From CAIWHR01 sp963846855 (GTDB lineage Bacteria; Pseudomonadota; Gammaproteobacteria; Burkholderiales; Casimicrobiaceae), in the NCBI GenBank assembly GCA_963846855.1, contig CAWJXK010000003.1:186001-250000 (forward strand): a DNA stretch of 64,000 bases, written 5' to 3'. How positions within the stretch are numbered: position 1 is the stretch's first letter; each line of letters opens with the position of its first letter. Made by a program: the position numbers and the translations under genes. This document shows, one piece after another, positions 57,909-64,000 of the stretch. The notes beneath the pieces were generated by a model. It saw only the letters and a list, made by a program, of their open reading frames with translations. It searched no databases and was not told where the DNA came from.

Positions 57909-58980
57909 TCAAAGGGGCGCGAATGGTAGCTGATCAGGCGGCGACGCCGGGTTTCCGGAGTGCGCCGCGGCGTCGAGAATCAGCCGCTCGGCTTCGGCCG
58001 TCAGCACGTGCTGCCAGGCGCCCTCGTTGGTCGCGCGCGACCAGCCATTCCGCGGTGTCACGGATCGTCTCGCGCAACGGTCGTGCGGCAAGGCCCGCCG
58101 CGTGCGCCTTCCTGCCGTCGATCGACATGAAGCCCGCCGCGTCGGGCTCGCTTGCGGGAAGCCACAGCGGCAACCCGAGCCACGGCGTGACCCCGTGCGC
58201 GACCAGTACGTCATCGGTGATTTCCACGGGTTGCGGCGGCTCCTGCGACTCGGCGACCAGCACGTCGACGAGATCGGAGAACGTCCACTGCCCCGCCGGG
58301 CTCACCGCGTTGAACGTGCCGCCGCGATCCCGCTCGAGGAGGTCGAGCATCCACGCGGCGAGGTCGCGCGCGTCGATCAGCTGGATCGGTCGGCCGAGCG
58401 GCGCCGGAACGACCGCCTGCGCCGCGCGCTCGCCGAGCAGGTGCGGGACGATGAAGCGCGCCACCCAGTAGCCGAACCGGTCGGACGCGTCGCCGGCGCC
58501 GACGATGAGTCCGGGCCGGACGATCGTCGCGGCTTCGCCGTACACCATGCTCACCGCGGCTTCGCAGGCCGCCTTCAGCCCGCCGTAATTCGGCACGACA
58601 TCCTCTGTCGTGGGGTCGGCGAGCGTGGCTACGCGGCCCGTCTCGTCGACGCCCGGCAGGTTCGCGTCGGCGTACACGGACACGGAGGATACGAAAAGAT
58701 ACCGGCCCACGCGATCGGCGAGCAGTGTGGCGGACGCGTCGACGATGCGCGGGACGTAGCCGCTCGTGTCGACCACGGCGTCCCACGTTCCGACGGCGAG
58801 CGCGGCCAGGCCCGGCGCGAGGTCGGGATCGCGATTGCCCGCGAGCGGAACGACGTCGCGATTGGCGATGACGGGCAGGTTGCCGCGCGTGAAGGTCGTC
58901 ACCGTGTGCCCGCGCCGAAGCGCTTCGCCGACGACGTGGCGGCCGAGGAAGCGCGTGCCGCCCAGGACGAGGAGTCTCAT
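57909..58980 (-). CDS. NAD-dependent epimerase/dehydratase family protein (frameshifted)
   Basis: From MRLLVLGGTRFLGRHVVGEA (58980), an extended short-chain dehydrogenase fold. SSVSVYADANLPGVDETGRV and PNYGGLKAACEAAV carry the catalytic YGGLK-like (Tyr-x-x-x-Lys) motif. After AEWLVAR the frame shifts in a CGCGCG run at about 58031-58039 and continues TNEGAWQHVLTAEAERLILD to 57909. Corrected length is about 356 residues. As sequenced, the hisN frame upstream runs into this gene without a stop, which I attribute to another single-base shift. Substrate unknown. Confidence 0.82.
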
Positions 58981-59778
58981 TGCGCCAGCAGCGGTCAGCA
59001 CGCGCTCGTGCAGCGCGGGATCGCCGCAGGCGACGACAGAGCCGCCCTCGTCGCAGGCGCCGCCGCGCCAATCCGTGATCACGCCTCCCGCCGCGCCGAC
59101 GATCGGGATCAGCGCCTGCACGTCGTAGGCGTGCAGCGACGACTCGATCACGACATCGATCAAACCCATCGCCAGCAGGCAATAGCAGTAGCAGTCGCCG
59201 CCCCAGCGGCGCAGGCGCACTTCGCCCGCCACGCGATTGAAGGCGTCCTGCGCCTGCGCGGTCCGGAACATCCCGGGGTCGGTGCCGGCGAGCACCGCGT
59301 CGGCAAGGGAAGCGCAGCGGCGCGTCGCGAGCCGCCGCCGCTCGGAGCCGCGCCGCCACCATGCCTCGCCGCCCGCCGTCGCCCCGAACGTCTCGCCGAC
59401 GAAAGGCTGGTGCGCAACCCCCGCCACCACGCGCTCGCCGTCGTTCAGCGCGATCAGCGTCGCCCAGTGCAGCTGGCCGAGGATGAAGCTGCGCGTGCCG
59501 TCGATCGGGTCGATGACCCACGTGTAGTTCGACGTCCCCTTTTTCCAGCCGTGCTCTTCGCCGCGGATGCCGTGATCGGGATACGCGTGCGCGATCCGCT
59601 CGCGGATCAGCGCTTCGGCGGCGCGATCGGCGACCGTCACCGGATCGTAGGGCTCGCCGCTCTCGCCCTTGTCGGCGACCTCGAGCGCAACGCGAAAATG
59701 CGGCAGGATCGCGGCGCCCGCCGCCGTGGCGAGCTCGCGGGCGAACTCCGCGTAGGCGCCATTCTCGCGCGTATCCAT
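58977..59778 (-). CDS. hisN: Histidinol-phosphatase / inositol monophosphatase family (probable frameshift at 3' end)
   Basis: From MDTRENGAYAEFARELATAA (59778). The Mg-dependent phosphatase motifs are GIRGEEHG, WVIDPIDGTRSFI and HAYDVQALIPIVGAAGGVIT. The RSFI variant after DPIDGT points to the HisN type, which makes histidinol, rather than inositol phosphatase. The frame as sequenced has no stop and reads on as VLTAAGA-MRLLVLGG into the epimerase. One extra base near 58991-58997 would give an end LLAQ-stop with ATGA overlapping the next start; 58977-59778 is a multiple of three plus one. Confidence 0.82.
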
Positions 59779-59795
59779 CGGCTTTAGGGCCAGCC

Positions 59796-60713
59796 CTAGC
59801 CGCGCGGAACGATGGTGACGCCGGCGAGCTTCTCCTGCGCCTCGATCAGCGATGCGATGTACTTGTCGCCGAACCCGAGCAGGTTCGCGTTGACGAGGGT
59901 CTGGTGGACCGCTTCGCCGACGATCGCGGAGACCGGCAGCGATTCGGCGAGGTGCGTGTAATAGCGAAGATCCTTCATCGCGTTGACCAGCGTGAACTTG
60001 AGACCGGTGAGGTCGCCCGACTCCAGCATCTTGCCCGCCATCATCTGGAAGATGCCGGAGTTGACCGCGCCCGCGGAAATGATCTCGTGCAGCCTGCGGA
60101 TGGAAACGCCGGCCTTCGCGGCGGTCGCAAGTGCCTCGGCTGTCGCAGTCGCGATCGACATCGCCATGAAGTTGTTGATGAGCTTCAGCACGTGCCCGTG
60201 GCCCGCAGGGCCGGCGTGGATCACGTTCTCGCAGAAGGCCGAGAGGACGGGCTTCAGCGTCGCGAACGTGGCGTCGTCTGCGCCGACCATGATGTTGAGC
60301 CGGCCCTCCTCGGCTTCCTTCGGCGTCCGCGCGAGGGGCGCGTCGACGAAGAGCGCGCGCTTCGCCTCGAAATCCTTGCGGATCTTCGCGGTCGACGCGG
60401 GCTCGGCGGTCGACGTGTCGACGAAGATCTGCCCCACGCGCGCCGACGCGAGCAGCCCTTCGGGCGCGTAGACGATTGCCTCGACCTGCGGCGTGCCCGT
60501 GACGCACAGGATGACGATGTCGCTTGCGCGAGTGAGCTCGGCGTGCGTCTTCGTCTCGACGGCGCCGGCAGCGAGGATGTCCGCGAGCGGCGCACGATTG
60601 CGGTGCGCCGTGACCGTCAGCGGGAATCCCTTGGCGACGAGGTTCTTCGCCATGCCGTGGCCCATGAGGCCCAGTCCGATGAATCCGATGCGCGCCTTCG
60701 TGTCCGTGGCCAT
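59796..60713 (-). CDS. NAD(P)-dependent beta-hydroxyacid dehydrogenase (GarR/MmsB family)
   Basis: The product is 305 residues from MATDTKARIGFIGLGLMGHG; GGAGG five bases upstream decides this start over an ATG at 60725. The Rossmann loop GFIGLGLMGHGMAKNL, the substrate motif DAPLARTPKEAEEG (in place of the common DAPVSGG) and the catalytic Lys in HVLKLINNFMAM are present. Likely substrates are tartronate semialdehyde or 3-hydroxyisobutyrate; the changed substrate motif makes the choice uncertain. A terminator of the upstream DMT gene separates the two. Confidence 0.88.
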   Translation of the reverse strand: MATDTKARIGFIGLGLMGHGMAKNLVAKGFPLTVTAHRNRAPLADILAAGAVETKTHAELTRASDIVILCVTGTPQVEAIVYAPEGLLASARVGQIFVDTSTAEPASTAKIRKDFEAKRALFVDAPLARTPKEAEEGRLNIMVGADDATFATLKPVLSAFCENVIHAGPAGHGHVLKLINNFMAMSIATATAEALATAAKAGVSIRRLHEIISAGAVNSGIFQMMAGKMLESGDLTGLKFTLVNAMKDLRYYTHLAESLPVSAIVGEAVHQTLVNANLLGFGDKYIASLIEAQEKLAGVTIVPRG

Positions 60714-60740
60714 GCTTGCCTCCATCACGCAAAATGCAAA

Positions 60741-60762
60741 GCCCGACCGCGGCGGGTCGGGC
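60741..60762 (-). terminator. Rho-independent terminator of the DMT transporter gene
   Basis: GCCCGACC (60741-60748) pairs with GGTCGGGC (60755-60762) around a 6-nt loop; on the minus strand it is followed by TTTGCATTTTG. It lies 56 bp past the DMT stop and before the dehydrogenase start. Confidence 0.75.
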
Positions 60763-60817
60763 GCATCGCCGAATTTTACTACCTCGCGGCGGCGGCGCGC
60801 GCGACGCCGAGCGCCGC

Positions 60818-61687
60818 TCAATCGACGGTCGGCGGCGCTTCGACGGCGGCCGCCACGAGCGCGCGCCGGCGCTCGTGCCAGGCGAGCAGGAGACCGCTCG
60901 CCGCGATCACGCCGATGCCCGCGAGCGTCAGCGCGTCGGGAAACTGGCCGTAGAAAAGCCATCCCAGCAGCATGGCCCATACCAGCTGGATATAGGTGAA
61001 CGGCGTCAGGCCGGAGGCTGGCGCTCGCTGGAAGGCGAGGATGAACAGGAAGTGCCCCGCGGTGCCAAGCAGTCCGGTGACGCAGACGAGCGCAATGTCG
61101 GTCCACGGCATGCTGGCGCTGTGGTCCAGGAACGGCAATGCCGCGAGCATCAGCAGCGTGCCGCACAGCGCCGGATAGAACAGCGTCACGCGCGGATCGT
61201 CGCCGCGCAGGAGGCGGGTGAGAATCTGATATACGGCATAGCAGCCGGCGGCGGCGAGCGCGAACAGCGCCCCGCCGTGCAGGATCGACGCGCCGGGTCG
61301 GACGATCAGGATCATTCCGGCGAAGCCGGCGACGACGAACGCCGTGCGCGCGCGCGTCATCCGCTCATGCAGAATCGCGACCGACAGCAGCACGACGAGT
61401 ATCGGCGTCGTGTAGTTGATCGCCGTGGCGTCGGCGAGCGGCAGGAACCGGAGCGCGTTGACGAAACAGACGGAAGACAGGAGCAGGACCGTTCCGCGCG
61501 CGATCTGCATGCCCGGCTGCGCGGTGCGCAACAGGTTCCAGCGCATCGTCGGCGCGAGCCAGAGCACCATCGCCACTTCCTGCATGGCATACCGCGTGAA
61601 GACGATCAGCGCGACGGGATAGAGACCCGAGAGATGCTTGGTGGTCGCGTCGAGGAGGGAAAAGCAGCCGACTGCGGCGACGATCAA
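60818..61687 (-). CDS. EamA/DMT family membrane transporter
   Basis: At least 289 residues with about ten membrane helices in two EamA halves; characteristic stretches are DATAINYTTPILVVLLSVAI and RAPASGLTPFTYIQLVWAML. The start is uncertain. The TTG at 61687 lies inside the first helix. The frame is open upstream with no ATG or GTG before a stop at about 61787, and a CTG at 61735 would give a better N-terminus (SRAALGIPLAAIGLIVAAVG). A small indel is another explanation. Substrate unknown. The tRNA-Gly gene lies directly upstream. Confidence 0.88.
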   Translation of the reverse strand: MIVAAVGCFSLLDATTKHLSGLYPVALIVFTRYAMQEVAMVLWLAPTMRWNLLRTAQPGMQIARGTVLLLSSVCFVNALRFLPLADATAINYTTPILVVLLSVAILHERMTRARTAFVVAGFAGMILIVRPGASILHGGALFALAAAGCYAVYQILTRLLRGDDPRVTLFYPALCGTLLMLAALPFLDHSASMPWTDIALVCVTGLLGTAGHFLFILAFQRAPASGLTPFTYIQLVWAMLLGWLFYGQFPDALTLAGIGVIAASGLLLAWHERRRALVAAAVEAPPTVD

Positions 61688-61794
61688 GCCGATCGCGGCG
61701 AGCGGAATGCCCAGTGCTGCGCGCGAGACGGTCAGGGTGCCACCGGCGGGGACGAGGGTCGGGAGCGGGCGGCGACCGAGGTGGAGTCAGGTAT

Positions 61795-61868
61795 TGGAGC
61801 GGGTGAAGGGAATCGAACCCTCGTCGTAAGCTTGGGAAGCTTCTGCTCTACCATTGAGCTACACCCGC
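61795..61868 (-). tRNA. tRNA-Gly (CCC anticodon)
   Basis: The minus strand reads a full cloverleaf starting GCGGGTGTAGCTCAATGGTA. The D-arm is GCTC/GAGC, the anticodon loop TTCCCAA (anticodon CCC), the T-arm GAGGGTTCGATTCCCTT, and the acceptor closes with CACCCGCTCCA, CCA encoded. The sequence is very close to other bacterial glyU-type genes. Two interrupted copies lie just upstream in the direction of transcription. Confidence 0.93.
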
Positions 61869-61906
61869 ATCACCTGCATTTGCCACATTCGCTTCCCTTC
61901 ACCGAT

Positions 61907-62106
61907 GAGCGGGTGAAGGGATTGCTCGGCGATCGCTTCGGGCGATCGCCTCGTCCTCGCCGTCGCGTCGCTCCGGCTCGGACCGCCGCGCCGCAATCTT
62001 CGATGCGGCAGCGGCGTCCTGCGCGGCCCTCACATCGCTCGGGCCGCTGGTCGAACCCTCGTCGTAAGCTTGGGAAGCTTCTGCTCTACCATTGAGCTAC
62101 ACCCGC
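61907..62106 (-). pseudogene. Interrupted tRNA-Gly copy B (129-bp insertion in the T-loop)
   Basis: The 5' part at 62106-62051 is identical to the intact tRNA through GAGGGTTCGA. The 3' part TCCCTTCACCCGCTC at 61921-61907 also matches. Between them are 129 bp (61922-62050) with a perfect hairpin GCGATCGC-TTCGG-GCGATCGC. The 3' part is itself the arm of a hairpin with the 38-bp spacer that follows (TCCCTTCACC against GGTGAAGGGA). As it stands, it cannot give a normal tRNA unless the insertion is removed. Confidence 0.7.
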
Positions 62107-62144
62107 ATCACCTGCATTTGCCACATTCGCTTCCCTTCACCGAT

Positions 62145-62286
62145 GAGCGGGTGAAGGGATTGCTCGGCGATCGCTTCGGGCGATCGCCTCGTCCTCGCCT
62201 GCGCGGCCCTCACATCGCTCGGGCCGCTGGTCGAACCCTCGTCGTAAGCTTGGGAAGCTTCTGCTCTGCCGTTGAGCTACACCCGC
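62145..62286 (-). pseudogene. Interrupted tRNA-Gly copy C (71-bp insertion in the T-loop)
   Basis: Same layout as copy B, with the insertion at 62160-62230 being the copy B insertion less an internal 58 bp. The 5' part (62286-62231) differs from the intact tRNA at two positions in the D-loop (AACGGCA instead of AATGGTA), so it is not a simple recent copy. It is the first in transcription order, just after a TACAAT box. The 38-bp spacers after copies C and B are identical. Confidence 0.7.
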
Positions 62287-62296
62287 GCGAAGGCCG

Positions 62297-62302
62297 ATTG
62301 TA
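62297..62302 (-). promoter_or_regulatory. Putative -10 element of the tRNA-Gly array
   Basis: On the minus strand TACAAT lies 10 bp upstream of the first tRNA-like copy. No good -35 is seen at the expected spacing (GTCCGA). Confidence 0.4.
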
Positions 62303-62434
62303 GCGAAAATCCGCCATGCTCGGACTTGCGCCCTGGCGGCGCATCGGGCGGCACCCGCGTCCGCCCTCGACCGATGAGCGCGCCGGTCTTTGCTATCCTG
62401 GCCGCTTCGCTCGCGCAAATGAGCGGAGAAGTCG

Positions 62435-62767
62435 ATGCGAAATGCCACGCTTCCCGTCACGCTGATCATCCTGGGGGCCTTGGGGCTTGTCTGGCACTTC
62501 GGCTGGATTCCGGATTTCGACGCGCTGACCTCGGTCGGATTCATCGCCGGCGGCGCCCTCGTCCTCGCGATGGACGGCATCACCAAGAGCTCAATCGTGC
62601 TCGGGCCGACGCTGATCGCGGTCGGAATCGCGTGGTGGCTGCACGACCAGCAGCATCTGCGGCTGAGCCTCCTCGTCTCGGTGCTGCTGATCGTGATCGG
62701 CGCTTTGATGCTCGTCGCGCGGAGCCCGCGCATTCCGGAGCGGCGCCCGCCACGCGAGCCGTCCTGA
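62435..62767 (+). CDS. Small membrane protein with LiaF-like transmembrane region
   Basis: The product has 110 residues. Four hydrophobic segments span about residues 5-23, 31-48, 55-70 and 75-95 (LVVSVLLIVIGALMLVAR-like end), with a short basic tail. This resembles the small LiaI/LiaF-like or DUF5668-type membrane proteins, but the match is weak. No clear partner gene is adjacent. Confidence 0.6.
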   Translation: MRNATLPVTLIILGALGLVWHFGWIPDFDALTSVGFIAGGALVLAMDGITKSSIVLGPTLIAVGIAWWLHDQQHLRLSLLVSVLLIVIGALMLVARSPRIPERRPPREPS

Positions 62768-63022
62768 CCGGACCGCCGGTCAGGCTGCTGCGGTGGTGGA
62801 CCGGAATCAGCCACTGCGGGGTGGTCGCCGCGTCGGCGTTGGCGCAAGGCCCGTCTGTTGCGAATTGTTGCAATGCGGCCCATCGGGGAGGGCCGCAAGT
62901 CCTGTCCCGCCACTTCCGGCTGGCGCAGGAACCGTTCGCACTCGTGATAGTCTATTTTTTTGGCGCTCGCATCCGGCGATTCCGTCAGCGCCCCCGCCTC
63001 GAAGCGACCCTGTCGCACACCC
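62768..63022. other. Intergenic region before the RND adaptor gene
   Basis: No gene is seen in these 255 bp. A hairpin TGCGGCCC (62874-62881) / GGGCCGCA (62890-62897) lies in the middle, and a TATTTTTTT run is at about 62952-62960. The promoter of the efflux gene is probably in the 3' part, but I cannot place it. Confidence 0.5.
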
Positions 63023-64000
63023 ATGACCCTGTTGCGCAAGCAAGGCATCTGGATCGCGGTTCTTGCCGCCGTCGTCCTCGCCGCCGGAGGCTATGCCGTC
63101 CTGCGCGGAATGCCGGGCTCGCGCGCGGCCGACGCGAAAGGGTCGCAATCCGTCCCCGTGACTGTCGCGGCCGTGGTCGCCCGGACCATGCCGGTCAGGC
63201 TTTACGCGATCGGCAATGTCGAGCCCTACACGACGGTCGCCGTCCGCGCGCGCGTCGACGGACAACTCGTCGGCGTCCGTTTCAAGGAAGGCGACGAAGT
63301 TAAGAAGGGCGCCGTCCTGTTCGAAATCGACGCTCGTCCGTTCCAGGCGAGCCTGCGCCAGGCCGAAGCCAATCTGCTGCGCGACAAGGCGCTGCTGGAC
63401 CGCGCTGTCGAGCAGGAAAAGCGCTACAAGGACCTGCTCGACAAGAAGTTCATCTCGCCCGACGCGTACGCCCAGAACGTCACGAACACGGCGACCGCCA
63501 ACGCCACGGTGCGCGCCGACGAGGCCGCGGTCGACAGCGCGAAACTGCAGCTCGAATACTGCACGATCCGCGCGCCGATCACGGGCTACGCCGGCAAGAT
63601 CATGGTGCAGGAAGGCAACATGGTGAAGACGGCCGACAGCACGCCCCTCGTCACCCTGAACCAGATCATCCCGGTGTTCGTGACCTTTTCCGTCCCCGAG
63701 CAGAACGTGAGCGAGTTGCGGCTGTACCTGGCGAAGGGCGACGTCAAGGTGCAGGCGCGCCTGCCCAATTCTACCGTCATGCCGACCGGCGGACGCATCA
63801 GCTTCCTCGACAATAGCGCCGACACGACGACCGGGACGATCAAGCTCCGCGCCGAATTTCCCAACGCGGACCGCGCGCTCTGGCCCGGGCAGTTTGCCAA
63901 CGTCGCGGTCACGCTCTACGAGCAGAAGGACGCCGTCGTCGCGCCGTCCGCGTCGGTGCAGAACGGCCCTTCCGGCCAGTACGTCTACGTCGTCAAGCCG
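63023..64000 (+). CDS. RND efflux periplasmic adaptor subunit (MdtA/AcrA type), N-terminal part
   Basis: The gene leaves the window at the right edge; 326 residues are visible. An N-terminal membrane anchor is at about 9-29 (IWIAVLAAVVLAAGGYAVLR). A lipoyl-like barrel half has VRARVDGQLVGVRFKEGDEV, a helical hairpin spans about 105-175 (ASLRQAEANLLRDKALLDRA), and the second barrel half has LEYCTIRAPITGYAGKIMVQ. The beta-barrel domain follows with FLDNSADTTTGTIKLRAEFP. It links an inner-membrane RND pump to an outer-membrane channel. The pump gene presumably follows outside the window. Confidence 0.93.
   Translation, partial: MTLLRKQGIWIAVLAAVVLAAGGYAVLRGMPGSRAADAKGSQSVPVTVAAVVARTMPVRLYAIGNVEPYTTVAVRARVDGQLVGVRFKEGDEVKKGAVLFEIDARPFQASLRQAEANLLRDKALLDRAVEQEKRYKDLLDKKFISPDAYAQNVTNTATANATVRADEAAVDSAKLQLEYCTIRAPITGYAGKIMVQEGNMVKTADSTPLVTLNQIIPVFVTFSVPEQNVSELRLYLAKGDVKVQARLPNSTVMPTGGRISFLDNSADTTTGTIKLRAEFPNADRALWPGQFANVAVTLYEQKDAVVAPSASVQNGPSGQYVYVVKP

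Noticed and set aside
57934..60732. A 932-residue frame that seems to fuse hisN to an epimerase
   Set aside because: Its N-terminus is antisense-frame noise of the dehydrogenase gene, and the join between the two real domains fits one extra base near 58994 with an ATGA overlap.
61638..62095. Plus-strand frames ending in ERVKGIEPSS and containing GEGNRTLVVSLG near the tRNA genes
   Set aside because: These are the well-known false peptides obtained by translating the reverse strand of tRNA-Gly genes, not proteins.

Overview
The window is about 64 kb of GC-rich chromosomal DNA from a betaproteobacterium, most likely Burkholderiales in the broad sense. The evidence is gene content and order: aceE-aceF-lpdA with a lipoyl domain on Lpd; the run proA ... 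nadD-rsfS-rlmH-maf-rng; a methionine synthase split into two adjacent genes; birA-coaX-SPOR; a BktB-type thiolase; and Bug-type transporter remnants. I see no phage, plasmid, CRISPR or large genomic island. It is dense core chromosome with several small accessory patches.

Layout. 1-4101: pyruvate dehydrogenase operon (aceE 3' end, aceF, lpdA), with an intergenic repeat between aceF and lpdA and a clear terminator after lpdA. 4196-12587: rpiA, proA, a cation-diffusion transporter, a DUF924 gene, then nadD-rsfS-rlmH-maf-rng and a PHB-depolymerase-type esterase. 12621-16214: two VOC proteins, a 273-bp MITE-like element with 24-bp inverted ends, a CPA2 antiporter and a small membrane protein. 16290-24121 (minus): a D-threonine-aldolase-type enzyme, an ECF sigma/anti-sigma pair, a lipoprotein, mtgA, aroE, a TonB-like protein and an RNase II-type nuclease. 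24225-32982: aldo/keto reductase, 5'-nucleotidase, rocD, a DUF3617 protein, an esterase, mpl and a two-subunit molybdenum hydroxylase whose small subunit appears to start at ATT.

33131-37040 is the most unusual region. A two-component system of the 'proteobacterial dedicated sortase' type faces a 77-residue membrane ORF and a sortase-like protein whose catalytic Cys and His are both Ser. These are separated and followed by copies of the same intergenic repeat seen at 2.2 kb. No sortase target gene is present.

37038-48218: a hydratase, a small membrane protein, a peptide-type solute-binding protein, a TetR regulator divergent from a sterol-desaturase-family gene with two matching palindromic operators, a TPR-methyltransferase, bktB, a tandem 98-bp repeat ending in a terminator (possible small RNAs), two exported proteins, a cupin, a Bug remnant and an ACT-domain protein. 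48291-60713: metH in two pieces, rhodanese, methyltransferase, GNAT, SPOR, coaX, birA, hppD, an epimerase, hisN and a beta-hydroxyacid dehydrogenase. 60818-64000: a DMT transporter, an intact tRNA-Gly(CCC) next to two copies interrupted in the T-loop, a small membrane protein and the start of an RND efflux adaptor.

At least seven genes carry a single apparent frameshift and an eighth is inferred. Nearly all are net +1, and several lie in alternating CG runs. Because birA is normally essential, many of these are probably sequence errors, so products at these loci should be read across the shift.
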